Below are positions 43,801 through 58,800 of a stretch of DNA of 64,000 bases, piece after piece. The stretch comes from Euleptes europaea (taxonomy: Eukaryota > Chordata > Lepidosauria > Squamata > Sphaerodactylidae): assembly GCF_029931775.1 (NCBI RefSeq), contig NC_079314.1, positions 72,097,879 through 72,161,878 of the forward strand, read 5' to 3'. The position numbers and the translations under genes are program-made. Positions within the stretch are counted from its first letter, which is position 1. Each line of letters starts with the position of its first letter. The notes beneath the pieces are model-generated. The model worked only from the letters and a program-made list of their open reading frames with translations. It did no database searches and was not told the DNA's origin.

Positions 43801-46800
43801 TAATAATAAGTAACATACAGTTTGAATCATTTCCTTTTCTGTTGCTGAAACAGGGTCAAACTAGACAGTACATGTAACGTAAGTTGTGTGGGACTTCCCC
43901 TGATCCAACTTGCAGTCCACATGTGTCATTGGGAAACTCAAGTTTCCAAGCACTCTGGGGCTTGATTTGGCTTGAGAGCATGGCATGAGGAGAGGATGGG
44001 CAGCCTTCCCGCCAGAGCTGCTTTCCTGAGCGGAGACTGCTGCAAGCGGCTCCTTTTGCCCCGCTGTGGGGTTCCTCATGCTGAATCCAATAAACATGCA
44101 GCCCCACAGTGAAGCAAATGGCCCCATGGCCTTTTTGGCTCAGGAAGGCAGAAACTCCTCCTCCCCACTGTGCTCCTAAACTGAATTGCATCACAGAGCA
44201 CTTGGGAATGACAGGCTTTTTATGCAGGGACGTTTCCCCACAGTCACTCCCACCAACTGCTTCGGGGCTTCCTTTTGATTATGCATGCCTTTTCCACCCG
44301 TCAGAGATGGCCTCACTCTCCCCACGTGTTTGGCCCACATTTTCCAGATTCTGGCTAAAACAGCATCTGTTTTAAATATTGTAAATTTTAATGTTGTTAC
44401 GTGCCCTGAGCCCGGCCTGGCCGGGGGAGTGCAAGTTAGACGTACGAATAAATAAATAAATAAATAAATAAATAAAATACAACTGGTTCAGCTGTATTAT
44501 CCAGTTTGGCCCTAAATTTCCTTCAGGGGAGAGCATACCACAGTGCCTGTCAATGCCCTTGGACTACCAAGAACACTACCAATCACAAGTGGTCCCACTC
44601 AGAGTCCTGGGCCACTTTTCTTTTGCTGCTGGGAGGCAAATCAGGCAGAGGGAGATGGATTTCTCAAATCATACAGGAAACCAAAGAGCATTCTGTCTCT
44701 GTGCTCGTTCCCACACTCTTCATCCAAACCCTGCATCTCAAAACTGTCTCTCATTGGTGATAGCAAAGGCAATAAATGTGAACACTAGCACCTTTTCTTA
44801 AAGAACCGCACATCCCATTTTTGTTTGTTTTTGAACCACAATGATCTCCCTTGCAGGCATGTCCACTCTATCTATTACAGCCTTGTACTGCAAGAACTTT
44901 GTAGGGTGGATTCACACATACCGGTACATTTTATTACTTCCCCCCCATCAGTTATTAATGCTTATTTAGTCAACCAAGCTGAATCTGTATGTTTATGTAG
45001 TCTTGTCAGTGGATCGATGTATGTACAGGTCAACATATTTAGTTCACCTACTCTAGTGAAGTCTTCTGAATGTATGTTGACCCTTGATCTGGATTTTGAA
45101 CCATCTGATATATCTTTACCCTAACAATACTCTTCTCTATAGCATATTTAGAATCATGGTTAGCTCATCCCTGTTACTTGACGTAAAATTGACAAGACAA
45201 GTGGGCTATTGTTGCTGATGATGACTAGGTAGCTTACAAAACAAACAGTGGTCATGCTAACTGGATCCACAGATCTAACAGAAGCCATTCAATGTATCTT
45301 CCTGCTCGTCTTAGTCATTCTTAATTTAAGTTAATTTTTCTTTTAATTAATTGAGTTCAAATTCACTGGAGAAAAAAGAATCAATATGGCGTTTATACTG
45401 GGTTAATAGCCTAATTATAAGCTTGATGAAGAACAGTAAATAAGTCAGCTGACAATCAATATTAATTAGAAAACATCCAGCTTGCTGTACTATTTTTGCT
45501 TGTTGTAATTGGCCATTTTGTGCAATCGAGGGGCAGTCATTACTGCTTCCTCTTCTTGAACACCTCTATGGCATTTACTAATACTCTTTTATTTTCACTA
45601 AATGTAGAACACATTTGGTTGCTTTTGAGAATAAGCAAGAAAAAAGTGCTATGGCAATACATAACCTGTACAGACTCTGCACTGTGGTTTTCTTCTGGAT
45701 TGGATGAAATCTGCACACCTGTGCCACACATTCTTGGTGGCCTCCAAGTTATGAAGACTCTCTATGCAACTGAGTTGCCACATGTGGTGAAAGGTTTACA
45801 AATGTCATGGGCCAGAGCACCATTTCATAGAAGCAATTTCTGGTGGCTTCCGCTGTGGGGACTCTACCATGTGAAGTAGCCCTGGCTTAGATTGGTACAA
45901 GAATCTGCCTGCTTTGCATTTCACAGAACTCTCCATTGGGCAGAATGGAAGGAAGTCTATTTATGTACACACATTCATAGTTACGTTGTTTGACATGCAA
46001 CAGGAAACAAAGTTGCAGTGATGATAATAGGCAATATATAAAGCTGGAAAAAATTATATTGCTGATAGTGAGCTGTCTGGAAAGCAAGGTTACAAGTGAC
46101 TGAAACACATTTATACTGCTGATACTGGACAGCGTACAAAACATTTGGAATTCACAAGCAGAGTGCTTGAGACAAAAGCAGTGAACCAGAAATACTGCAA
46201 ATGACAAACATTTTGTAGTGCCCATTATCAGCAGTATAAATGTGTTCAACCCCTTGTAACAAGCATGGTTGGTACAGAGGTGTCCTGGCATTCCTGTGCA
46301 GACGAGCATTTGATGTCCATTGGGTATGCTACTAGACACGATGATGATTTTGTAAGCAGAAAGAATTTGCACAACAGGATCTTCCTTGCCTCCTACTTCT
46401 CCCAGTGGCTCCTGGTTTCCCCAAAAACTCTGTTGAGGGTTGGGTGAGGGCTCTTGGATGAAGTGACATATGGGCTGCAGCGAGCAAGGGGAATCAGGCA
46501 ACCCTCACCCTTGTTTTTCCCTCAGAACTGTCGCATGTGCTTCTTTTGCTCAAGCACTTGTAGGATCCAACTCAATGTTATTTCAGCTGTATACATCACA
46601 GTAATAACATAGACAACAGCATTAACTAAGAGCCCTTTTACTTCTGTTTACTCGGGTGACTTTCATTCATCAGGTTTCTGAGCAAAATTATGAAAAAATT
46701 CCAAGTCACCTATAATTGCAAAGACACTTTACCTTTAGCCATCCTGCATAGAAGAAAAACTGTAACAATGTGAAGATTGGAATGTAAAGATCTAAATCAT

Positions 46801-49800
46801 GACCTGGATAGTTCTGGTCAGGCTCCAAAAACTGACGTCCTATCAGGCATGCAAAGAAGAAGGTATAGACAGCCAGTGTGACAACCTAAAATAAACAAAA
46901 CCACATTCAAATACTGCTATTAATAAATCCATATTTAATACACCTTTTATCCAAAAGCCATTACATTTTGAACATTTTTAAAGATAAACAGTGGTTATAC
47001 AGAACATGATGCAAACAGATATATTTAATATTATAAAATACTTTCCCCAAATGTATCCCAATGGATTGCCATCAAATATAACTTGAACAGGACAGATGTT
47101 ATTTTATCAGCCCAAGACAAAAGAGGGGGGTATCAATTAAGCACCTGCCTAGTGCAGATTCTCATAGCTCTTATTTGAGGGCTACAGATTTTTTCATATC
47201 TCTTGTTTCTCCTGTTACCCACATACAATGCAATCCATTCTCATTAGGGTAGCCAACCTCCAGGTACTAGCTGGAGATCTCCGGGTATTACAACTGATCT
47301 TCAGCCAATAGATATCAGTTCACCTGGAGAAAATGACCACTTTGGCAATTGGACTTTGTGGCGTTGAAGTCCCTCCCCTCCCCAAACCCCACCCTCCTCA
47401 GGCTCTGCCCCAAAAACCTCCCGCCAGTGGCGAAGAGGGACCTGGCAACCATAACTCTCATGCTAGTTGAGGCAAATGCATCACGGGAAATGGTGGGCAG
47501 CTCCAAAGTTGGACAATAGTGATTTGGCCCAGCTGAATGGTTCTCCATTCCCCTTCCCTCTCAAAAACCTCTTGGAATTTGAAGGGCAGGGGGAGACATG
47601 TATCACTTTGAATGTTTGAATACTGATTTAAATTTTTATTTCTCAGCACCCAAGATGTTTTCAAAAATGTATCTTGAACTTTGGAATTCATGGAGGTTTG
47701 CAACCAGTACCTGTGTGTACACTAGTGGAATTCCGACCCAGTCATAACCAAATAGCAGACTACACCATGACCGGTATCTATTCATCTCCTAAATTAAAAA
47801 AGAAAAGAAAATGTATGATGCATTATCCAAAATAATTACATTTATTAATATTATTGGCTGATCTGCTCTGATGGCATGATGGGGTTTAATTAATAAAGAT
47901 ATTTATACCCTGCTTTTTTCCTCTATGGGGACCCAAAGAGGCTTACAACATTGTTCTCCTCTCCTCCATTTTGTCCTCCCAACAACAACCATGTGAGGCA
48001 TGTTAGGCTGACTGAGTGACTGGCCCAGGATTACCCAGCAAGCTTCGTGGCTGGGTGGAGGTTTGAACCATGATTTACCTAGTCCTTGTCCACTACTATG
48101 CCTTTCATTCCAGCCTTGGGTATCAAGTATTTTTCATAATGTTCTGCTGTTTTTTATTACTTACATTCAACAGTGTCTGTAAATCTACACTGTCTCTGAT
48201 TCTTCCATCTTTTCGTGCTTTAGATGCTAAATTTCCAAACCAGACAAATGGGACCCAGTATTTAAGATGGGGAGATTGAAGATTATCAAATAGTTTCCTT
48301 TCCTCTGCTGTCATAAAACCTGTTTAAAAAAGAAATATAGCTGACTTCTGTTATTTTATTTCTTGTGAAAGTACATGCTTTGAAACAGTTGCTTATGGAG
48401 CATTGATTGGATATCTTCTGAAGCTTTGTAAGTATTCATATACACAAATACTAACAACATAAACATAGCTGTGTGGGATCAGACCAACCGTCCATCTAGT
48501 CTAGCATCCTATTTCACAGTGGCCAACCAGGCCTACAAATAGGAAATGGAGGCCAAAGCCTCCTCCTTTAGTTGACTCCTAGCATTGATATTGAGAGAGT
48601 TACTGCCTCTAAATGCAGAAGTTTCATTTAGTAATTGATGAACCTACCCAGTATGAATATGGCTAATCCTTTTTTAAAGCCAAGTAACATAGCAGCTATC
48701 ACTATATCTTATAGCCACAAATTAGTTATTCTTTGAGTGAAAAAGTACTTCCTTTTGTCTGTCCTGAACCTATTGCCCATCCATTTTATTAGGTACCTGT
48801 GAATTCTAGTACAATGGGAGAGTAATAAAAAATCCATCTATCCCTAAAAATCCATCTATATTTTATAAACCTCTGTCATGCCCCCATCTGTCCTTTCTTT
48901 AAACACCCCCCACACACTTACTGCCTAGCCTTTCCTCATAGGGAAATCTATTATTAACTTACATTTATTTTGACAAAACCTATGATTCCTATTGTCTACC
49001 TCATTTGGGCAAGGGTTCCACTTTTTAAAGGAGCCTTCTCGCCTTTTACGGTTTCTTTGATTTTGGTCATTGATCACACAGGCCTCTTCTTATATTTGAT
49101 GGTACCTTTCCTAATTAGGGTTGCCAGCTCTGGGCTGGGCAATACCTGGAGATTTTGGGGGTGGAGCCTGGGAAGGGCGGGGTTTGGGAAGGGGAGGGAT
49201 CGCAGCAGAGTACAATGCCAGAGTCCACCCTCCAAAGCAGCCATTTTCTCCAAGGGGACTGATCTTAGTCATCTGGAGATCAATTGTAATAGCAGGAGAT
49301 CTCCAGGTGCCACCTAGATGTTGGCAACACTATTCCTAATCTGTAGTATTTATTCCATCTGAGCTTCCATCGTGGTGGATTTAAATAATTTCTATACATC
49401 CTGGATGTGGTCCTCTTTACCCTCCTTTTCAGCTTCCTTTTTTAACATCCCCATGAGAACATACTAGGTCTTCAAGTAGTCATACTTATTAAACCAGTGC
49501 TTAAATCAGGGGTAGCTAATGAAAAATTAATCAGTTACATTTTATCCTTCTCTTTGTCCAAGAATCTCAGGATGGCCTCTTGCCCACTCCAGTAACCCTG
49601 TAAGGTTGGTTAGGCTGAAAAAGAATGATTAGTCAAAAGTCACCCAATAATATGGTTTGCCAACTGCCAGGTGGCTGGAGATCTCCTGGGATTACTCCAG
49701 GTGACAGAGATCAATTCACCAGGAGAAAATTGATGTTTTTGAAGATGAACTCTATGGCTTATACCACGTTGAAGTCCCTCCCCTCCCCAAGCCCTCCCCT

Positions 49801-52800
49801 CCTCAGCTTCCATCCCCCCCCCCACAAATCTCCACGTATTTCTCAACCCAGAGCTGGCAACCCTACCTAGTGAGTTTCATCAATTAAGGTTTGAATCTGG
49901 GTGTCCCTTTTCAAAGTCTAACAAGCCAACCTCTGCACCAGATAAGATCTTTGGGGGCTGGTGACCTGGGAAACAATTTTATTTGAAACAGTTTTATCTT
50001 ATTCTTGAGGGCCCTCTCAAATTTTAAACAAGGCATGGTTAAAGAGTTCTATTGTATGAAAAAGCAGCAAAAACATGCAATGTGGACTTCATATACATTT
50101 TATCACATTGCTATCTCATGGCATTCTGGGACAGTCAAATACCCCTGCCATTCATATTAATTTCTCACCACCACCCCGCCAATGACCTCATAAAAACCAG
50201 GCATGTGCTCTGTGTGAAGCTTTTGTTGCTAGGAGATGCTAATTTTATTATACAGCATACCTGACTAAACGGTGTGTGTGTTTCAGATAGTTTAAGCCCC
50301 CCAGATCAGTGATTGAAAATAGAATGGTCATTAAGAACACAGATCTTGGTTGTCCCTAAATAAACCCCAGAAGAGCTTGTTAGAGCTCTAGTCCCACTGA
50401 AATCAATGGGACAAGGTAATCACAACAAAGGGCCAAATTAGCTGAGAGGCAGAGATATAGAACAGGCTCCCACCATGTTTTTGTTTTTTTCCAAATTACA
50501 GCCATGGTGTGTGACTATGTGTTTCCCCAGAGTACCACCAGGAGGCAGGAAGCCATTTTTCCATTCAAAATCCCCAGCTTATTTCCCAGGCTATCCATTG
50601 GCAAAAGTTATATTAACTGGAACTGTAAACCATCTTGGTCACCTATTGTCCACAACGAAGGCAAAAGCCATGCTTTGGAGAACTGGGCTGCTGCTGGCCC
50701 CCAAATCAACAATGTGGTACAGAAGGCTTAGGTAGGATTGCCAACCTCCAGGTGGGTCCTGGAGAGCTCCTGGAATTACAACTGATCTCTAGACTACAGA
50801 AATCAGTTTCCCTAGAGAAAAATAGCTGCATGGAAGATGGACTTTATGGCATTATACCGCATTGAGATCCCTCTCCTCCACAACCCCTGCCCTCCCCAGG
50901 TTCCACTGTCAAATCTCCAGGAATTTCATAACTCACAGTTGGCAACCTTAGGCTTAGGGCGCCATGGGGCATGGTATTATGTAGGGTTCCATTTAAATAA
51001 AACAGACGGTTTCCCAGCATTTTGAATCTAGGCTTTTAAGAAACTGCATCTGCCTGTGGAGTTAATGTCTACCAATGCTGTATCTTAGGTCATTATTATG
51101 GCTGTGTAGCTGGTGAGAGTAACTTTCTAAAGCACCCATTTTCTGGTTGAGCATCTCTCAGAATGGGGTCATCTGTGAAGAAACCTATGCCTTATTGACC
51201 CACTTGTACACATTAAAGATGGTTCAGTTATTGCCGCCTAAATTGGGCAGGAATGGAGAAATAAATGCAAAAGAAGGGACATTACCGGCTTCTACTATGT
51301 GGTCCGTGGTTGGAAACCTTTTGTAGACAGCTGTGCTCACTGAACGAAAGATGAGGAGGGATGTTAAATTCACATAACGCATTAAAGTTCTTCTAAGTAA
51401 GCGGCCATATTCATCTCTTCCCTCAATAGTACTGGAGATCAAGAACATAATTCTGTCTGGCCATGGCAAGTTGACAAATTGGTTCCACCATCGGTTCACT
51501 ACTAATGTAACATAGAACCCTGGAGATTAAAAAACAAAACAAAACAATAATTCACAGTTCTTGCGATAAAACTTGTGGGTATTCTAATAATGTGCCCAGT
51601 TAAACATACATATGTACTTACAACTTCTTTATCTTGGAATACTCTCTGTAATTATAGCTCCGTTGTGAGGCCAAATGACCTTTGACACAACAGACCTGTT
51701 TGAAGAGGAAATGGGACAATGTAAACTAGCAGCTCATTCCTGAGCCTGAGGGCCGGATGGGCTTAGGAGGCGCTGTGACCCCTATGCCAGCGTCCGTGCC
51801 ACATGCACGATGCAAACTGGCACAGACACCAACAGTGCCACTTGCGCCAGCCCCCCAGAACTGGCGTGGCAGAGCAGCCTTTGGATGCCGGCTCAGCCTC
51901 CTGGTGGTGTCCTGGGAGGTGTTCCTGGGGTGTTCTGGTGGGTGGAACTGCTGGTAGGCAGCTTCCTAACCCCTATCAGCCCGGGAATGCCCCCTTTAGC
52001 AACAGAGGTGCTGCACCAGCTTTTTGATGGCGCAGCATCACTGTTTTCAATGGGTTCCCCCCTTTAATTTTTTTCCTTTTTAACCCCCCCTTTCCACCCC
52101 CCCTGCTGCAGCAGCCAAACCTCTTTGGAGGCACCGCGGAGGCGCTACGGCCACTCTCTAAGGCTGGTTCCTCGGGGGGGATTTTCCCATCATGGAAAGA
52201 AGAAAGGTCCCGTATTAAAGGGAGAATGTTCACATGACAGTATGTTGATTTCAGTTAGAGTTCATGCAGTTCCTGGGCCTTTCCCCTTAACTGCAGAGGG
52301 CGGGGAAGCCTCTGTCTCCAGATCAAAGAAGAAATCTATGGGGTAGTGTCCATGCAGACACTCTCCCTGTTGCCGCTAGGGGGAAGGGGTTGGAGTTCAG
52401 TCTCAAAATGGCGTACAGAATCTCACTGTCATGTGCTGTTCCTACTCCCAGCCCTTTAAAGGGAGTTTGTTCTTCCTTTCCCTGCCAAACCGTGCTGTAC
52501 CTCTACAGTTTGGTTGGAAAAAGAAAAGTGAGGCGGAAAGGGGGGGGGGTTTGTAGGATTCAGGAGACCTTGGTGGAATTGCTGTTGAGCTTGCACATTT
52601 GTCAGGTGCAAACAGTAGGAAAAAGGGGAGGAGTGAGTGAACGTGGGAGCAGCAGTGAATGGCATGGGAATGGGGTGTATGTGGATGCTGTATGTGGAGG
52701 TTCCCATGCCATTTGTTGTTGCTGCTGCTGCGATTGGGGGCATGTTTTCACACCCCTGTCTGGAAGCAACCTAAGGCAATCTAGTGTTGACACCTCCAGT

Positions 52801-55800
52801 CCCTAGAGCAACCATGGGCATTGTGATTGCATGAGGACTCCAAGCAGCCATCTGATACTCATGATGCATCGGATGCATAGCTGAATCAATCAATATGAGA
52901 CTGGTGCAGTCTCATAGAACTTTAAGTCAGGGTGCTGTATGTGCTGTTTCATAGTGGCTTCAGCCAGCCCTAAGCTGCTGCTTCATATGTTTGAGGATGA
53001 ACAACTGGGAGATCAGGGCAGGATTTGTGCAACCTCCACAATGTGCTACATTCCTAGCTCTGCACTACAACCTAAATCCTGAGTGGGCATTTTCTGTGAT
53101 GGCGTCTTGTCTTTGGAATGCTCTCCCCTTTGAGGCTTGTCTGGTGACTGCTTAATTGTCTTTTAGGCACCAGGCCAAAACATATCTTTTTACTAAGGTT
53201 GCCAGGTTCCCCCAGCTACTGGCAGTGGATGGGGGTTGAGTCGCAAGATCCTGGATGGGAAACTCCTGGAGATCTGGAGAGGGAGCTCAGTGGGGTGCAA
53301 TGCCACAGAGTCCACTCTCCAAAGCATCCATTTTCTCCAGGGGAACAGATCTCTGTAGTCACGAGATGAGCTGTAATTCTGGGGGATTTCCAGGTCCCAC
53401 CTGCTATTTACAGAGCCTTTTATTCAGGTTTCTTTTAAACCTTTCCAGCTTTTTAATGGTCTGTTTCTGGTCTGAAAACAGTTTTATGGGTAGTGTTGTG
53501 CTGTTTATGTTCCTGGCTTTTATTGGCTTGTTCTTTTTATATTGATATAAACTATAAAATTTATTTTTAAATTGATATATTTAATGTTTTACTTGTAAAC
53601 TGCTTCAAGAGGTGGCATAGATAATGTATTAATTTATTAATGTATAAATAAATCAAAGAAATAACTGCAAATGTAAGATAATGCCCCTTTTTTTTATGAA
53701 ACTCCTGGTCTTCCTTTCAGGTTAGAGGGTATCTTAATATTAAACAATGCTGATGATTAACTGCAAATTACTAGTTCCTAATATGCCTTTTACATTTGAG
53801 CTCAACAACACAAGGAAATATGGGATTCCCACCTCTATTAGCCTTGTGAGGCATTTGTAAGAAAGATTTAAGAAGGCTCAAGTACCCTCTTGTCCCACCT
53901 GCTGATTCTCTCCTGCATGCGTTTGCTGAGTTTATGGGTAGTTTTCCCCTGAGACACTGGCCATTTGTGCTTTGGAGAATTTGCTGCTCTGCAGACACAC
54001 GGGGGAATTTTTCACGGAGATTTGCTGCTGTTTCAACACTGATTTGCGTCGGAGTCAAATTTTGGTTATTCACTGCAGATCGGGATTTTCCCTGATAGAG
54101 GTATAAAAGCCGCATTATGTCAGCGGCAAACCAAACCACTTCTGAGCCGTACTTTCCAGTAGAAGCGCGTTTTGTTGCTCGGATGCCCATGAAAAAATGT
54201 TTGCTTCGGTTCCGCTGTCCCTCCCTGTGACGTCTTCTTTCTCCTCCCCCCAAGAATGGTGATTGGCTGGGGGAGTTTCGTGCTCGGACAAGAATACCGC
54301 CCCTTTTGCTGCCTGCCTGCCTGCCTGCCTAGAGTCCTGGCACTTCTCTCCCTCCGTCCCGGAGGCTGGCAGGCGGGCAGGCGGCACGCCTTCCCCGCCC
54401 CTCGCCCGGGATGGGCCTTGGAGCTGGGCCCACACCTCCAAGCCGAGGGGACGTCGGATGGACGGCTCCAGGGGGAGACTGGTGGGGCCACACCATGTGC
54501 TCCTCACGCGCTGGGGGTGGTGGTGGTGGCAGCTCGGTCTAGGGCAGCTGGACCCGTGGGGGGGATGTTCAAGGGAAGGGGCTGTTGGCCCCTGTACCCC
54601 AGTGGGGAGGGGGGATTTTTGAGAAATCGGATGGAAAAAATGTGCATCCTGAGAGCGGAAAACCCAAGGCAAAACTCCCTCCCATCACTCTTCTGAAGAG
54701 GGGCGGCCAGCCTGCTCTTATCTCCCTCCTCTCTCTCGATGCACTGTGGCCGGATCATGGCCAGCGCACAATCCAGGGGCCTTCTTTCCTCTCCCCCCCC
54801 CCGCCATGCACACTGGCTGGATCGGGGCTGGCGCGCAAGCTAGGAGCCCTCCTCTCTCTCATGATGCAATGTGGCCGGATCATGGCCGGTGCGCAATCCA
54901 GGGGCCTTCTTTCCTCCCCCCCCTGCCATTCCCACTTTCAGCTAAACACTTCTCTGGGCACATGGATTCCCTGCCCCCCCCATCCTGTCTATCATTAAAG
55001 GGCAATGGGTTCCACACCTATAGAAAATAGAGGGAAGCTTTGAGGAAAGCGCTGCCTGCCCCCCCCCCCAATTTGGAATCTAACTGTTCCAAAAGCAGAA
55101 CAGAGCGAGGGTGGAAGAAAAATGGAGGAGACCAGAGGGACTGGTGCTTATTTTTTGCGCTGGGGCTGGTGAACCGCACGAGGTAATCTGCTGGGCAGAG
55201 TTGGGGCGGAGCTGGGGGCAGGCATAAACAATGAGCCTGTTGGAAGGGGAGGCCTCCTGCAAAAGGGACAGACCAAACTGTTGTCAAAAACAGCGTGCTT
55301 TGTTCCCATGAAAAACCAAAACTACATCGAGATTGACAGGGATAAATTGCGGCCATGAAAAAAACATTTAAATTGTGTTTTTTTTTAGTCCGTGGCAAAA
55401 CAGAAGCAAAATCTACCGTGAAAAATGCCCCACGGTTTTCTGATCCGAATCTTCAAATCCCTATGAATGGGAGCTTATTGCCCTGAAGAAATTCCAGAAG
55501 TAGAAGGAGTAAATTTTATCAATGAAGAAGCCACCACAAAAATGCGGACCGTCAGAGTCCCTCCCCCCTACTCTGATTAATTGGCTACTCTGATTAGTTG
55601 GCTGCCAAGGGGTGCCCATCCCTGGCAGGTGGTGAGCTGCAGTGGCGGTCACCCAGCACCCCTTGTCACTCCTGGACACCATAGAGGATGCCTATGAGGT
55701 GGGGCGGGGGGGGGAACAGGCAGTGGCGGCGGCCATGGGGTGGGAAGTCTCTAGCAGGGAGCCGCCACGGCACTTTTTTTTGTTTCACGGTGCTCTTTTA

Positions 55801-58800
55801 TTTATTCGTTTTTCACATTTTATTTATTTATTTTTCACATTTCTAACCCACCTTCCCTGGCCACAGCTGGCTTGGGGTGGATAACAACAATTAAAACCAT
55901 ACAATAAATCACAAACACTATATAAAACACTATAGCATAAAATCATTAAAATTAACAATTAACAATCAGAACAGAGATAGCATACAGATTCTCATTGTGC
56001 TGGCTGAGATAACACACAGCCACACTCCAGATCCATACCAGTATAATAAATGGGAGGGGGAAGGAGTAGGGAGGCCAGTAAAGATGATACCCGGGGCTGT
56101 CCTCAACTGTAGGCCTTGCAGAAAAGCTCTGTCTTAAAGGCCCTACAGAACTCTTTAAGATCCCACAGGGCCCTGATGGTACTAGGCAGAGCATTCCACC
56201 AGACCAGAGCCAGGTCTGAAAAACGATAAAATGCTTAATTTATTAATATTTTAGTGTTTTATCACTAAAACATTAATAAATTAACCGTTTTATCGTTAAA
56301 ATAGCACCATAAAACAAACAGAAAGCCCGCTGTGGCTCCCTGCTGGAGACTTCCTGCCCCAAGGGCGCTGCTGCCTCACCAGCCCAGCAGCCTGTCCAGA
56401 TGTCAACAGCCCAGCAGCTGGATTCTTTCATTTGATTTTCTTAGTTCCCTGAAATGTTAAGACATTGCTGAAACTAACGAGCGAGGATGCCTATGGGGGT
56501 GGGATCCGGCTCCCTTCCTGAGATCTTTACATTCCAGACAAAAATGGCTTCTCTGGGAGGGCTTGAATAAGGGCGGGAGAAGCAAAAACAGGCGGGAAAG
56601 AGAAACCCGCAGTTGAGCCAGTCCATGGAAATTGCCTCACTTAGTGTCACCTTGAGATCGAGGCAAAATTTAAATTCGCGATAAAACAAGTTCTTGAAAC
56701 TGTGCTGGATGTCCACAAGGTGACCTCTGAAGGATGGAAAAATCATGAATAACAAAAGAAGCTCTGGGAAAGTTCCGCAGGGATCACACAGCTAATAACC
56801 AAGCATAAATGGCCAGAGTCTCCAGAAAAGTCAGTGGAAAAGTTCTAAATGGAGGTATGTTGTGGGTTTAGTCATCACAGAACATATGCTTACCAAGCAC
56901 AAAAGTTACTGGGATTTGTTCAGCATATTTGTCACAGTATAATGAAAGTTTTTCAAAGTATCTTTTTTGGCTTCCTGTAAGAAAAAATCTGCAAGGAAAA
57001 AAAATACAGGCTTTTTAATTAGTTTGATAAAAGGAGCAAATGGTTAAATGTTAAAAATATGATACGGGAAACCTGGATAACGCAGCATTAACTCCTAACA
57101 TAGCAGGTGATAAGGAAGCTGATAGGCTTTGTTGTTCTAACAAAGTCTAAGACGGACAATTGAATGGGAAACCCTATGATACACAAAATCAAATGTAGTA
57201 TAAAAACTACATTAGAAACAACATCATTAGAAAAGCAAAATTTCAATGTGTTATAGCAACATTTCAACACCAGTATGCTATCCATACAGCATTAGTAATA
57301 CAGACTATCCAAAACAGAAGCACATTTACGCAATCCCCTTATGAAAAATAGAGGAACAGGAACAATAAACTATGCAGGGTGTAATACTGGGAATTGTGAT
57401 TGCCACAAACTACAAATCCATATCAACCTCGATTCAAACACATTCACTTCTTATAATGCAACTTGTTTATTTTATAGTATTTGCATACTGCTTTCAACCC
57501 TGATAGTTCTCAAAGTGGTTCACTGTATAAAATCAATTGACAGGTACAACACTTTGCTTTGATAATGATGGAACCCTTTGAAGTATATTTCTGAGCACTG
57601 GAGAAGATACTTTCTGAGCCATGTTATTTTGCTGGTCTGAGAAAAAGCCAAGAGAAAGAAATGTCTTCTTTAAGCTATCTGTCTTTGGGATACCAGGCGT
57701 TGTTTACTGTGTCAGATGAACTCAGGCTGATGACTGAGTGCTGCTGTTCACCCCCAACATAAGAAGTTGATCTTCCTGCCACCACTACTGTTGCTGCTTC
57801 TCTGAGCAAATGGCATCAACAGCTTCCAGAACACTCAATGATAGGCCTTGTTAGAGGTGCTGGGAGGGCTCTAATGCAGGGATATCAAATATAAGGCCCA
57901 TGGGCCAAATCTGGCCCCTTGAGAGCTCTTATCCGCCACGCGAGCCAGCCACCCCCTCCCCTACTCTCTATCGGAGCTGCGAGGCATGGCCTGGTCTGAC
58001 CAAGTGGTATTTATGTCATATCCGGCCCTCGTAACAATTGAGTTTGACAACTCTGCTCTAATGGATAAAGTCCTCTCCACAGCTCTTATTGATGTTTGGT
58101 GCCTCACTGTGTCCATAGCAGTGGCTACAATGACAGCTCTCTCATGAGCTATAGCTCCTTCATTCCACCGAGTTGGTTCACAGTACAATCCAAAGCAGAG
58201 CTCTACTCTTCTGTGTGTGTAAGTGCTGTCAAGTCGCTTCCGACTCATGGCGACCCTATGAATGAAAGTCCTCCAAAATGTCCTATCTTTGACAGTCTTG
58301 CTCAGATCTTGCAAACTGAAGGCTGTGGCTTCCTTTATTGAGTCAATCCATCTCTTGTTGGGTCTTCCTCTTTTCCTGCTGCCCTCAACTTTTCCTAGCA
58401 TGACTGTCTTTTCCAATGACTCTTGTCGTTTCATGACGTGACCAAAATACGATAGCCTCAGTTTAGTCATTTTAGCTTCTAGGGTCAGTTCTACTCTTCT
58501 AAGTCCACTGATATCAGTGGGCTCAGAAGGATGTAACTCTGCTTAGGATTGCACTGCTAATGTGTACGTTCAATTCTGAAGCAGCCAGAACCCTCACAAC
58601 AACTCGCCATACCCAGAGCTTCATGTAGATTCACAATTTGCTTGACTGTGGTAGCAATATTAGATGATTAGCGAGTTATTGTAGAAATGTTATTGAACAA
58701 AATCTCACCACTTTGGGCACATCAATCACAATCCAAGGAGAGATCACAATGAGTATCACATATGACACCAGATGGGCAACATGTTTCACAAGAGTGAAAA

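Noticed and set aside
45496-45879. 127-codon plus frame
   Set aside because: No domain, no splice context and no conservation signal I can point to.
45887-46501. 204-codon minus-strand open frame in a BEST3 intron
   Set aside because: Runs through a palindromic MITE, has no known domain, no splice context and the composition of non-coding DNA.
53771-54698. Several long frames on both strands (up to 185 codons)
   Set aside because: Chance frames in CpG-rich DNA of a probable transposable element; the strands overlap and no domain is seen.
57961-58470. 169-codon frame with GHVMKRQ...GRPNKRW
   Set aside because: It is the C-terminal tail of an RTE-type LINE, joined to an unrelated hAT element, not a host gene.
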